Shown here: piece after piece, positions 53,935 through 63,531 of the stretch
Layout: every line of letters starts with the position of its first letter
Position numbering within the stretch: position 1 is the first letter of the stretch
The notes under the pieces: generated by a model
Told to the model about the DNA's origin: nothing
The model's database searches: none
The model's input: only the letters and a program-made list of their open reading frames with translations
From: Promerops cafer
Taxonomy: Eukaryota > Chordata > Aves > Passeriformes > Nectariniidae
NCBI GenBank assembly: GCA_013398275.1
Contig: VZSE01006614.1
Coordinates: 434,001 to 498,000 of the forward strand
Length of the DNA: 64,000 nt
Reading direction: 5' to 3'
Position numbers and translations under genes: made by a program

Positions 53935-54426
53935 CGTGTGCCGGGGCAGCGCCAGGATGAGGCTGCTCCCAAGCCCAGCCCGCCAGCCCAGCAGCTGGGG
54001 CGAAGCCCGTGTCCCTGGCTGTGGAACAGCGGCAGCGCCTGCGCCTCGCTCGTGGCCTCTCCGGGGAGGAAAGGAATGCGTGTTTGTGTGAGGGAGGGAG
54101 GGGGGCACAGAACTTTCAGCAAATTGAGCTGGAATTTTCAAATTCTCCGTTCCCTGCGACCGCTGAAAACACCGCTGTTTTACTTCCCACCCCCTTCCCC
54201 TCCTCCTCGTTGTTGTGTTCGGCTTTCTTTCTTTTTTTTTTTTTTTAATTACTTTATTATTTTGGATCTTTTTGTAAGTTGCGCTCCCCGTCCGCACCCG
54301 CCCGCTCGGCGGCCGCGGGGCGACTCCGGCAAGGCTGGGGCTCGCCTTTGCCTGCCCGCCCGCCTGCCTGGCTTTTTTGCAGGGCTGCTGGGAGTTGTGA
54401 AGGCGTGTGAGAATCCTGGGAGCTGG

Positions 54427-54434
54427 TGATGTCA
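54427..54434 (+). promoter_or_regulatory. RARB: CRE-like element of the RARB P2 promoter
   Basis: TGATGTCA, one base from the cAMP-response-element consensus TGACGTCA, lies about 40 bp upstream of the beta-RARE. A CRE-related element at about -100 is a described part of the mammalian RAR-beta2 promoter, bound by CREB/ATF-type factors. Sequence and spacing here match that arrangement. Confidence 0.8.
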
Positions 54435-54473
54435 GACCGCTTGGGTCATTTGAAGGTTAGCAGCCTGGGAAGG

Positions 54474-54490
54474 GTTCACGGAAAGTTCAC
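54474..54490 (+). promoter_or_regulatory. RARB: beta-RARE: DR5 retinoic acid response element of RARB P2
   Basis: GTTCAC (54474-54479), spacer GGAAA, GTTCAC (54485-54490). This is the canonical beta-RARE bound by RAR/RXR heterodimers, through which retinoic acid induces RAR-beta2 (positive autoregulation). It is preceded by conserved-looking TCATTTGAAGGTTAGCAG and followed directly by the TATA-like element, as in the mammalian promoter. Compared with the human sequence as I recall it, both half-sites are identical and only the first spacer base differs (G here, C in human). Confidence 0.97.
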
Positions 54491-54493
54491 TCG

Positions 54494-54502
54494 CATATAT
54501 TA
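54494..54502 (+). promoter_or_regulatory. RARB: TATA-like box of RARB P2
   Basis: CATATATTA lies four bases after the beta-RARE. Its position about 25-33 bp before the inferred start site fits a TATA element. The following AGGCAATTCAATCTTTCATT text also resembles the mammalian RAR-beta2 core promoter. With the RARE at about -53 to -37 in known promoters, the start of transcription should be near 54527. Confidence 0.85.
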
Positions 54503-54717
54503 GGCAATTCAATCTTTCATTCCCTGTGACACAAGTAGTAGGAAGTGAGCTGTTCAGAGGCAGAAGCATCTATTCACGGCCGAGGGGGATCCCGAGCCTC
54601 CACCGGAGCTGTTTTATCCCGGGGAGGTGGGCGATTGGCACGGCGTGGGACGCGGCACACACCCGGCGAGCGCCCCAGGAGCTGGACTGACTCTCGAGAA
54701 AATTTGGGGGGAAATTG

Positions 54718-54849
54718 ATGGTAGCTAAAACTTGGAATGCGGCTCGCATCCCCCCATCTTGCTGGATTGGCTGGGCAGCCTGGAAAATGGTAAATGATCA
54801 TTTGGATCAATTACAGGCTTTTAGCTGTGTTGTCTGTCATAATTCATGA
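54718..54849 (+). CDS. Upstream ORF 1 in the RAR-beta2 leader
   Basis: A 43-codon open frame starting MVAKTWNAARIPPSCW and ending at TGA 54847-54849. It has an internal in-frame ATG at 54787. The context of the first ATG is weak at -3 (T) but has G at +4. It is the first AUG in the inferred leader, so scanning ribosomes meet it first. It is probably a regulatory uORF. No function of the peptide is implied. Confidence 0.55.
   Translation: MVAKTWNAARIPPSCWIGWAAWKMVNDHLDQLQAFSCVVCHNS
54737..54793 (+). CDS. Upstream ORF 2 in the RAR-beta2 leader
   Basis: An 18-codon frame beginning MRLASPHLAG, ending at TAA 54791-54793. Its ATG has G at -3, the best start context among the five uORFs. Its stop abuts the next ATG directly (TAAATG), which would favour local reinitiation at uORF 3. 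Confidence 0.55.
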   Translation: MRLASPHLAGLAGQPGKW

Positions 54850-54949
54850 TTCTGGTCTGGGAAAAAGACCAACAGCCTACGTGCCAAAAAAGGGGCAGAG
54901 TTTGATGGAGTTGGGTGTACTTTTATGTGCCATTTTCCTCCACACCTAG
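54794..54949 (+). CDS. Upstream ORF 3 in the RAR-beta2 leader, in frame with RARB
   Basis: A 51-codon frame beginning MIIWINYRLLAVLSV and ending at TAG 54947-54949. It is in the same frame as the RAR-beta2 coding region but is separated from it by this stop, 39 nt before the main ATG. A second in-frame ATG is at 54905. It starts immediately after the uORF 2 stop. Confidence 0.55.
   Translation: MIIWINYRLLAVLSVIIHDSGLGKRPTAYVPKKGQSLMELGVLLCAIFLHT
54846..54905 (+). CDS. Upstream ORF 4 in the RAR-beta2 leader
   Basis: A 19-codon frame beginning MILVWEKDQQ, ending at TGA 54903-54905. Its ATG overlaps the end of uORF 1 (the bases ATGA are shared by the start and the stop). It lies wholly within uORF 3 in another frame. 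A short uORF in this part of the mouse leader has been reported as important for translational control. One-to-one equivalence is my inference. Confidence 0.5.
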   Translation: MILVWEKDQQPTCQKRGRV

Positions 54950-54996
54950 AGGAAAGCACTTTTGCAGGCATTCTGTGCAGGGGGAATCATGTTTGA
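54925..54996 (+). CDS. Upstream ORF 5, overlapping the RARB start codon
   Basis: A 23-codon frame beginning MCHFPPHLEES, ending at TGA 54994-54996, so it runs through the main ATG at 54989 in a different frame. Ribosomes using it would bypass the normal RAR-beta2 start. Its start context is poor (T at -3, T at +4), so leaky scanning past it is expected. Confidence 0.5.
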   Translation: MCHFPPHLEESTFAGILCRGNHV

Positions 54997-55145
54997 CTGT
55001 ATGGACGTTCTAGCAGTGAGCCCTGCTCAGATGCTGGATTTCTACACTGCGAGTCCGTCTTCCTGCATGCTCCAGGAGAAGGCTCTCAAAGCATGCTTCA
55101 GTGGATTGGCACAAACAGAGTGGCAACACCGGCACAGTGCTCAAT
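54989..55145 (+). CDS. RARB: Retinoic acid receptor beta, isoform beta2 first coding exon (partial)
   Basis: Encodes the isoform-specific A2 N-terminus of RAR-beta2: MFDCMDVLAVSP, then LDFYTASPSSCMLQEKALK, then a WQHRH motif near the end. It aligns without gaps to human RAR-beta2 residues 1-52, with a few substitutions (for example Ala for Ser at residue 9). RAR-beta is a ligand-activated nuclear receptor that binds RAREs with RXR. This region contributes to the ligand-independent activation function AF-1. The start is the ATG with A at -3. The upstream in-frame stop at 54947 rules out extension. The exon ends after the first base of codon 53 at a good donor (AAT|GTAGGT, phase 1). The next exon, starting with the Ser-Ile-Glu-Thr region and the C4 zinc-finger DNA-binding domain, is outside this window. 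Induction by retinoic acid through the beta-RARE is expected. Confidence 0.97.
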
Positions 55146-55196
55146 GTAGGTCCCAACTGTTATTTTTCCACTTTAAAGCAATTACTGTTATTATAA

Positions 55197-55216
55197 TTGT
55201 TGTTGTTGTTGTTGTT
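55197..55216 (+). repeat. (TTG)6-7 trinucleotide repeat
   Basis: A short pure TTG array about 50 bp inside the intron. It is followed at 55325-55340 by a T16 run. Confidence 0.9.
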
Positions 55217-58200
55217 ATTTCTTTTATTTATTTACTTGCATGTATTTAAAAAAGGAAGACTGGTGATTAAGCACAGAGGTAATGAGGGGTGGGGTGAGTT
55301 TTGTGCAAAATGCGGTTTGCAAGCTTTTTTTTTTTTTTTTCCTTTTGGCAAGAAAGGAAAAAGGAAAGAAGTACCGGACTTCTTTCTGTTTATCCCTTCT
55401 CATGTGGCATATTGATCCTAACAACAGTTGTGAAGCCAAACAGGAACACATAAAATCGTAATGTAATACAGCAAATACTTGCAAAACTCCAACCAGTGAA
55501 AGATGAATTTACATAACATCGCTGTGGTAGCTTTTTTTTCTCCCCCTCCTTAATCTAATTTTGTAGCACATTTGCAAATCAAGATGCATGTTGTCTTGAA
55601 GTGCATTTTAGCAGAGCAGCCAAGCAATTAAAATGTTGATCTCTACAGTTCTTGCAAAGATGTGGAATTGCAGTGGGTAGGTGCCATTCCAAAAATCAGA
55701 CAGTAGTTATAAGTTTCCGAAGAAAAGGCAATATTTCTTTGTACTGACCTTGCTGCCACCTTTCTTCTTCACTTTGTTGCTCTAAGAAGTTGCTGTTTTG
55801 CTAGAAAACTACTTACTGTGAACACCCTTTGAGTTTAACCATCAATTATTTCTATACCTTGAGATTCAGACAGCGATGCAGTGTTAACAGAGGAGTGAGA
55901 GTTAGTGGTAGGACACTTCTGAAAATGTGTTATTATGTGATAGGGTCTTGATTTGTTGCTGAAATATATAGATGATAAACAATAGCAGTATTTTAACACC
56001 CCAGTTTCAAGTTTGAGAAATGACAAAAAGTGCCAGAAAACATCACCTTATACTATGCTTAAAAGCTTGCAGGATGCTTCACTGCTCTGACGGTGATTTA
56101 GATAAATGACTTGGCTATCTATCAAAATGTTTTTAGCACGCTCTCGAACGCTTCAGTACACCATTAACTGTATAATGCTCTTGGAAATTCCTGTTTTGCA
56201 GTATGCTAAAAAGTTAACTAGGAATTAGAAGAGTTCTCCCTTCGACATTTCAAAGGGGTGGAGTAGGTAATTGAAAAATAAATTTAAGAGTGTTTGGTGA
56301 AATAGTGTGTTTCACTCGGCTCAAAAGTTTTCAGACACCATATGACATTTGTGTGGGTTGAGTAATGAAAACAGAATTGTAAAAATCAGTGGCTAGCAGC
56401 CTACAGCACTGCAAATGTTTTGATGTCTTTACAATTAAAAGGAGACTGTAAAGTTCAGCATGGGATATTTATTTTCTTCGCACTGTTTTCAAAATGCTTC
56501 AAACAAAATATGAAACAAAGCTTTTACTTCAAAATAGTGTTACTAGCTATGAGAGAGCTTCAGTTAGCAAAAACAAAAATCCAAACCAGATGTTTTACTA
56601 AAAATGCGTTTTCCTCCTTTCATGGTTTAAACTTTAGTATAACTTCAGTGGTGATATTGCAGAAACTTGGAATTAAATAAACTTTCCCGGAGTAGGAGGC
56701 ATATATACTGTCGTTAAAAGCTTACACATGCAAAATATTCTTTAAATAACTCCTGGCTTTAAAATGCCCTGCTCTTTCTCTTGTATGTTGTTAATACCTA
56801 GAAGCAGGATTCTTAAAAACAAAATATATGGTGTTTGTTCTTGGGCAAGTTAAACACAGGATTACCCTTATCAGAATGGAATGAGTGGTAAATATGTCAT
56901 TTGCCTAGGGCCTGTGATAAGAGACAAGTGTTGATAACAGGAAAGTTTAGCTAATCAAAGAAACTCATATTAACAAGAGTAAATAAAAATACAGGAAAAT
57001 GGATTCAGGAATCCAGTCTTGTAACTTTGTAAGCAGTGGGATTAATCTTCACTTCATGGAAATTTAAAATCGGGTCAAAACCTGAATCTTAATATGGTGG
57101 CTGTAATTTGAACTGTGAAAGTTAATGGTATAGAAATGTGGAAAAACAATTTAGTTAGAGTCTAAATTAAGATTTCTGTTTGAAATTTCAGAGTAAATTT
57201 TTTTTTTTCAGTTTTGAAGAAAGTGTAAGCAGTTTATGCATGAGTAAATATATAAATGGATTATGAAATACTAAAATTCTCTCAAAGTGTAAGATTTTTA
57301 TCTTACATCTCATGAAAATATGACAGAACTAGAGTTTTTGTGGTCCCGAAAGCTTTTAATAGTTTAAAGGTTGGTCCAGTGCTTATAAATACAAAGATAG
57401 CAATGTTCAATTCTAACTCTAGCATTTCCTGATTCTCCATTTTTAAAAAGACCTCTGTGATTTGATTTAACATAATAATAATCAAATTTCGTAATTGTTA
57501 GAAGTGTGATAGGGTTTTTTTTCTCTAATTTGTTGTTTAATTTTTGGCTCTGCAAAAAATAAAGCACACCTGCAGCCATTGCCTTAGGCCTTAGAAATAT
57601 TGCTTTGATAGAGATGTGATTGTAGAGTAAAAGGTAAATGGTTGTTGAGGGAATAGTACATGGATAGTGCAAACTCAGAGCAGGCCAGTAACAATCCCAG
57701 ACAGCATCAGGATTTCAGCTGAAATGCTGGTAAAATTGGCCATTGCAGGGTTTAGGGCAGAATGCTGTAGGTCTCCAACTTCAGCACATCTTCCGTACGT
57801 TAATCCTGTTACAATTCACTAAGCTAGTGCACTCCTGCAGCATCATGAATTTTCTAGTCCATGAGGGTCTGCAAAGTAAAAATAGAGGCTAAGATGCAAC
57901 CCAAACATGACCTTAACTTGTGTGGTATTTTTTTCCTCTCCCCTGTGGGAGGAAAAACCTGCCCTGGGTTTGCAATGCAACTGTTATCCACTGCGTATTG
58001 CGCGGTGTGTTACCAGAACCCAAAAAACCCCCCTGATTTTGCAGTCGTATGAGTTTATGTTTTATGTGATTCTAGTTACATTGTTGTAGATTTAAAATGA
58101 GATTATTTGTTTGCAAAGAAAATCGTGGACTCAGAAATGAGACTAGAACCAACTGCACTTTTAATCGTAATTCGTTCTCACGCCTTTTGTCGTAAGATAA

Positions 58201-59158
58201 AAATCAGGTCAGTATAATTAAATTAGACAAGGATAGTTCTTAAGAGGACAAAAGAGTTAAGACTGCAAGAATGAGTAATTTATAGTTTCTTAAGTAAGTT
58301 AGAATATTCTGCTCCCTCATAGTGCAGTGGCAACAAATACTGGGAGAAAACCAGTAACTTTTGGTGAAACACGAGCTAACTAAATACTGAAGAAGTGGGA
58401 ACAGGACAGGTCCTGAGACAGGAGCTGCAAAGAATGGAGATCTGACCTTGGAAAAGCCTATTAAAAAAAGTCTTCATTAGTCTTCATTAATTAAACAGGC
58501 AAAAAACCCAAATGAACAGGCCCAAAACAAGAGTAAGTTTGTTTGTCATTATGTAGTGTTTCAGCTAATTATATCAAGCAGATGACTACTGCCTACTGCT
58601 TTTCCTTAGAGTTAGAAGCATAAAAAATTTTGATGAAGTCAAAAGTTATGGACATGGCAGCAGAGCACACTGGGATGTTGAGGCTCGCGTAGTATACAGT
58701 TCTTATTTCAGTTTGGTAGGAAGTGTTTGCCTAGAGACGAGCTAGCGGGTATTATCTTTCAGAAAGTTCATGGAGATGGGACTCCAAAAGTATGCGTTTT
58801 CCTTCAAAATTCTGTACTATTGCGATGTTTGGGTTAGGTCCCCATTCCCTGCAAGCTCTGGAAACATCTGTGTTCCACAAGAAAAAAAAAAAGCTCACTA
58901 CTTTATTTTCTTTCATCTTTCTGAATTAAAAAACAAACATTTTGAAGTGTAGGACTTGTAATCTGCATTCCCAAGTATCAAATTGCTGCAGGTGTGTTTG
59001 CTAGTGCCCAGAAGGCAAGATCTGTTTGAACCAGGTTATTTTCTTTTGAAGTTCATCTATAAACTTTACAGTTAAATGGCTAGGACCGACTTGCTTAGGG
59101 ATAGAGTCTTTGTTTAAATTTTTATATGTCTAGCTTAATGCTCTGAAATATGTGATCC

Positions 59159-59208
59159 AAAAAAAAAAAAATTGTTTCTGATCCACTTCATTAAAAAAAA
59201 AAAAAAAA
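59159..59208 (+). repeat. Pair of A-homopolymers
   Basis: Two A runs (59159-59171, 13 nt, and 59193-59208, 16 nt) are separated by about 21 bp, with the word TGATCCA beside the first and TGATCCACTTCATT before the second. They may come from a small tandem duplication including an A run. No gene copy is visible next to them. Confidence 0.7.
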
Positions 59209-59619
59209 GTGTGGGGATATTTTTCTTCCAAAATAACTGAAAGGGGAAAACTATTCTCTACGTAGACTGTGATGCAGTTAGTCTTATTCGGCTGCTGGCA
59301 CAGGAAAACCCTAATGGACACGCACCACTGTCAAAAACTCCTGCAGACAAAAATGATGAGAGGCTTTCGCTGGTGAAGTCAGGGTGGGATAAGCTTGGAG
59401 GAAAAGCAATGTATCTTTGGGTGACTCCCTGCTTGCCTAATGAGTCTGTGCAGCAAAGGTGCAACTTGTCAGAACAAAGCCAGGCTTCTGAGGCGATGCC
59501 TTGAAGAGGGTTACGGTGAAGTTAAGGAGTTGAAAGAGGGAGATAGTGTTTCAGACAGCGAAGTTAGTCATCCTCACATCCAGTTAAATCCCTACTTACT
59601 GCTGAGGGGTTTTTGTTAA

Positions 59620-60080
59620 CCATGTGTGCGTCACGCCAGCCCCGCAGCCCGGCCAAGCCGAGGGGCTTTGCTCGGGGGAGCGAGGCGCCCTGCTCGGCGG
59701 ATTACGGTCCCACCTCCCCGAAACACGCCAAGTGACTGGTTTTGCTCAGGTCTAATTTATATACCGCCCTTTACGCAGCCGATGAAGTGCGGCTGTGTTA
59801 CACAGCCAGCATTTAGATTTGGGAGCGGGGCTGTGAAAGGGACATTGTGCTCGGAAGGACTGGTGTCTGCCGCGGTCGGCCACGCTGTGCGCCGTCCTAT
59901 TGAGACCTCAAAAGCAGAGCACAGCTGCGATGAGTTTCCAGATCTGTTTGGCCGTGGGGACCGGCCCTGGTATGCGTGCGAGCCGGGGGGGAACATCCCT
60001 CTCCCCTCGCAGTTTCTGCCTGGGGGGCTGGCAGCAGCTTCTGAGCAGTGAATTTACAGGGGCGGGCGGCTGGGGCCAAA
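59620..60080. promoter_or_regulatory. Intronic CpG island, candidate alternative promoter or enhancer
   Basis: About 460 bp with roughly 30 or more CpG dinucleotides by eye and high GC, in contrast to the A/T-rich intron around it. It lies about 4.5 kb downstream of the RAR-beta2 exon. An AATTTATATACCGCCC-like stretch (about 59754-59770) could serve as a TATA-type element. The open frame at 59626-60051 (141 codons) is most simply explained by the low stop-codon frequency in GC-rich DNA, and I recognise no protein in it. Orphan CpG islands inside genes often mark alternative promoters or developmental enhancers, which is the inference here. Confidence 0.55.
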
Positions 60081-60299
60081 TTAGTTGTGGTTTCAGAGGG
60101 CTTTCCAGAGCTTTGCTAGGCTGTAGCACGCAGCCCCATGAGGAAGGATATCAGTTGATGTATAAAATGGCCAAGGAACTTCGGTAAATAGACTTTACCC
60201 TTCAAATCCAGAGGTCCTGGCAGCGGCTGTGCGGGAGGGTGGGGTTGTACTTTTCCCCTTCCTGTACTTGGACACTTTTGATTATCCAGACTTTCTGGG

Positions 60300-60750
60300 G
60301 CTGAGCAGGGCTGCCTAATAACAAAGCCTGCATAATATAATTGCCTAAATAGGCCTATTGTCCTTTTCAAGTCACTGTGCTGTGAAATCTTTCAACTTTT
60401 TGCTGAAAATGTTGCATCTAACATTTAGATGGCTTAGTGGCTGCAGCGAGGAGGGGATCCTTTACCCTCATTTCTCATTGCCGAGTGGCTGAGAAGCTGA
60501 TTATATTCCTGCCCCCTATTGACGTTTACTCCTTTTGGGAGGCAAATATTTTAGCCCCTTCTGGCAGGGTAAACTGCCAAAAGTAATAGGCCTGGAAATA
60601 CAAAGCTATGATTGATTTTGACCTTTGCTCACGTGCATGAAGTCTGTCCCCATGCACTGTGACCCGTGCCACTTCTTGCTGAAATCCAAGCCCTTTCAAA
60701 CCAAATGGAACCACGAAAATACAAGCCGCAAAATGCTCAAAACTATTCTA
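60300..60750. promoter_or_regulatory. Candidate conserved non-coding regulatory block
   Basis: Directly downstream of the intronic CpG island is a repeat-free stretch dense in binding-site-like words. These include a SOX-type AACAAAG (60320-60326), a nearby GCATAAT POU/homeodomain-like word (60330-60336), a perfect CArG box CCTAAATAGG (60344-60353), and the TGACCTTTGCTCACGTG cluster (60618-60634) that combines a nuclear-receptor half-site and a CACGTG E-box. No coding potential is seen. Function and conservation are inferred. Confidence 0.4.
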
Positions 60751-61620
60751 AAGTAACAGAATAATCATTTTCTCTGTGCTTCAGGAAAAATATAGACAGG
60801 AGGGTAACAAAACTGGATTTTCTAGCAGGCAAACCAGGAGTAATGTCTTACTTCTGCCACCTTTTTATGAGAACCATATTCCAGGTATAAAAGAAACAAA
60901 CTGATATAATGTGTAAAGGATCCTGTGCAGTTTTTTGGCCACAGTAATCTTAGCTGTTCTTCCTAATTGTAATCTGTAAACAGCTTGCATCCAAAACCAT
61001 GGATTTTAAACTGTCTTTTTAAAAATAATCTAAGGTCTCAGATTTTATTAATTTGTCGTTGCATGAGCAAATGTGTTTCAAAAGTTAAGAATGTCAGAAA
61101 CAGTAGCCTAAAGTTAGCATCCTAAATCCACATTTCATGGCTTCATTTCCAAATATGCTGAGCATCTAGGAGCTCCCTCAGCACTTTCTAAAACAGGCCA
61201 TATATTTGAATGATCAAATACTATTTAAAACCTTCATTTAATATTAAAAATGTTTACAGTACTGTTCCGCTTCCCCCAAACATGAAAAAGTATTTCAAGG
61301 ACAGTGTTCACAACATCAACAGTGAAAATAGAGACACTTATATGACAAAGTAGGATTTGCTTATAAAAATGTATTACTCTCTATAAATTTACAAATCAAC
61401 TGAGTTTTTTTCCTTGTATTTTGTCTGACTCACAGGTTTCTCCAATTCTCTGTTTGCTTCTCTGCAGTAAAGTCTGCTCAGCAGATATTAATTGTGGTAT
61501 AGATTTTAGTAGCTAGATTATCTTCTTCATATACTCACTTATCACTTGCAGCTGCTCAGGATTGCTTTCCCAGTGGCAGCGAATTAATATGACTTTGGTC
61601 ACTGTGCATTTTGCTTATTT

Positions 61621-61633
61621 GGGGGGGGGGGGG
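61621..61633 (+). repeat. G13 homopolymer with G-rich flank
   Basis: Thirteen consecutive G residues followed by AGGAGGGG. The G-runs could form a G-quadruplex on the plus strand, which would be in the sense-strand intronic RNA of RARB. Confidence 0.85.
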
Positions 61634-62861
61634 AGGAGGGGAAATCTAGCTTTCTTCAGCTCATTTTAGTAATCTGAATAGGAGCGTAGAACTTGCATCA
61701 TGTGACAGGTCAGCTCACCAGCATGGGGTCCCTGTGTGAGAACCTCCCTTGTACATGACAATCTGATAAGGATATCATGTGGTTTAGAAACACATTCCCA
61801 CAATGTTCACTTCTTTGTCCCTTTATTTGGGAGTGGGTAGGAAAAAAACTTTTAACAAACTAGTGCTAGCCCTTATATAACTGACCCCACTTTTCTTTTA
61901 GTGTTCTGTTTGAGCCTTGAAGCTTCTTCAAATACTTTTGTTAAGAGAGATGGAAATATAATCCAGCAAGTCTGTGTTAAAGAATCCTAGACACAAAGTA
62001 TATAATATACCTTCTGTTCCCCTTGGACAAGGTGATTTTTCTTTCCCCTGCTTATACCATATATAAACTGAATATTATAAAACTATGTAAGTTAAATATA
62101 CACATGCGGGTGACACTTGTATAGGTTTAATAGGTTAAAGCTTGAATGAGTATTTATAAATTCTCAGAGTGCTCTGGATCTTCACTGCTAAGGACATGAT
62201 GTTAGAGTCCATCCATAGTTTGGAAGGATTTCCGTTTTATGCACTTTCGGTGACTTACATTTTACCCTCTAAGTGCATCCCCTAAGAAAAAAAGCAGAGA
62301 AGTGTCTCGCAACAAAGAGATTTTTTTAGCACCGCTTAGTTTCTTTTAGTGGTTTGGAGGATCTCTTTCCATTGAACCATAATATTTTTCTCTAGGCTCA
62401 CATTGTATTTTTAGCAAGGATCTTTGAACAATAAAATGACAAATTAAGAATGTCTTTGTCTTTTACAGCCTTATCTAGTGAAGCACTTAAATGCACTCAA
62501 CCCTCCACCCTCGATTTTAATAAGAGTTTCAGAGACAGAGTGGTTGTATGAGTGGGCCTTTGGTGTATTTATGTACTGGTACTTTTAGGAAATAACAGTA
62601 AAAGTTCATGTCACTGTGCTAGATGTTCAGCACAATGAACATCCAGCATCTCATCTTATAAAGGAAGGAGGATCAGTCTTCTTTTAAAGATATGTAGCAG
62701 AGGTGTGGAACAATTAAGGAGGTTGACGGGTGTTGCACCAACTGGAGACAAAAAACACAGTTTGATTTAACACAGATTTCCTTCAGTGGGTGCTTTGATT
62801 ATAGAAAACTATTTGTGCCTGTAAGATAGAAACAGTGGAAGAAATGGTTCAATTACCGCTT

Positions 62862-62950
62862 CCCCAAAACCAAAACAATCCTCCCCACCCAAAAAAACCT
62901 CAAAACAAGTCAAAAGAAAACCAACCAAAAAAAACCCCACCCCACCAATA
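62862..62950. repeat. A/C-rich low-complexity tract
   Basis: About 90 bp made almost only of A and C in CCAAAAC/CCAACCAAAA-like units. It resembles the A-rich tract at 2228-2322. No transposon body is recognisable beside it. Confidence 0.75.
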
Positions 62951-63515
62951 CAGTTAAAGAACACAAAAAGTCTCTTGAATCCTGCAGTTTTATTCCTTTT
63001 TAAAATCTGAATGCAGCTTGAGGTAATTCCTGAAGTGGCCATTAAACCACTCTGCTGGTCCTCTCTGCCAGGCTGGCTGATGACACAGCAGCATGACATA
63101 TAGACATGTGTATCTCATCTCCTAGGAGAGTTCCTTCATCTTCCAGTCCTGTACCAGAATCACTCCTCTGCCAGCTGGTGACTGATACCAAGAGGATTTC
63201 TGGGTTCTTGCATGATAAGTGAATGTAACAGCATCTGAGTTGATTTAAGTATTTCACTTGTTCATAAATACCAATTTGGGACAGAGGTGTTCAGGCGTGG
63301 CGCAGCTGTGCCCTGGCTTTTGGGGGTCTCAGAGCCTCCAGCACTTTTGCTCAGGGACTGGCTGTGGGCAGAGCCCGGGGCAGGAAACAGGCTCCTCTGC
63401 CACTTTAATTCCTCATCTTCTACTCAAAAACTCACAAGAAGACCAGGGTTGCCTGTCTTTCCAAGACTGAACATTCACTCGCTCATGAAGAAAAGGCAGT
63501 TGGAAAACTGTGTCA

Positions 63516-63531
63516 CAGTGCCATCTGGCGA
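63516..63531 (-). promoter_or_regulatory. CTCF-like motif (candidate)
   Basis: The minus strand reads TCGCCAGATGGCACTG. The core AGATGGCAC fits the CTCF AGRKGGCRS core, with partial agreement upstream (C, S and Y positions match, the A position does not). If bound, it could mark a chromatin loop anchor in the RARB intron. This is a motif match only. Confidence 0.3.

Larger units (their letters stand above)
53410..54700. promoter_or_regulatory. RARB: CpG island over the RARB P2 promoter
   Basis: A sharp rise in GC content and CpG density compared with the A/T-rich flanks, with GC-box-like words such as CCCCGCCC (53810-53817) and GCGGGG. It runs into the beta-RARE/TATA core promoter and the first half of the 5' leader. 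Vertebrate CpG islands usually mark promoters, and the RARB2 promoter region is a well-known site of methylation silencing in human cancers. Open frames of about 210 codons on both strands here (54122-53487 minus and 53791-54429 plus) are expected in GC-rich DNA because stop codons are rare, and I do not regard them as genes. A T15 run interrupts it at about 54232-54246. Confidence 0.8.
54527..54988 (+). other. RARB: RAR-beta2 mRNA 5' leader (5' UTR)
   Basis: This leader runs from the inferred start site to the main ATG at 54989, about 460 nt, a length close to the mammalian RAR-beta2 leader as I remember it. It contains no ATG before 54718 and then five overlapping upstream ORFs. The 5' half is GC-rich and could be structured. 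The mouse leader is also described as having several uORFs that control translation in a tissue- and stage-dependent way. The exact 5' end is inferred from promoter spacing and was not observed. Confidence 0.75.

Noticed and set aside
53487..54429. Two overlapping open frames of about 210 codons on opposite strands (54122-53487 minus, 53791-54429 plus)
   Set aside because: They lie in the P2 CpG island, where stop codons are rare. Both are proline/glycine/arginine-rich, mirror each other and match no family. The plus-strand frame ends in the CRE-like promoter element.
54962..54988. N-terminal extension of RAR-beta2 starting at the TTG at 54962
   Set aside because: There is no ATG in this extension, and the known protein starts at MFDCMDV with a suitable ATG at 54989.
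55146..55249. Read-through of the RARB exon beyond 55145
   Set aside because: Similarity to RAR-beta2 stops exactly at the GT donor. The following codons turn into a translated TTG/T-rich repeat.
59626..60051. 141-codon plus-strand open frame in the intronic CpG island
   Set aside because: GC-rich composition explains its length. No known domain is seen, and it does not encode any RARB exon.
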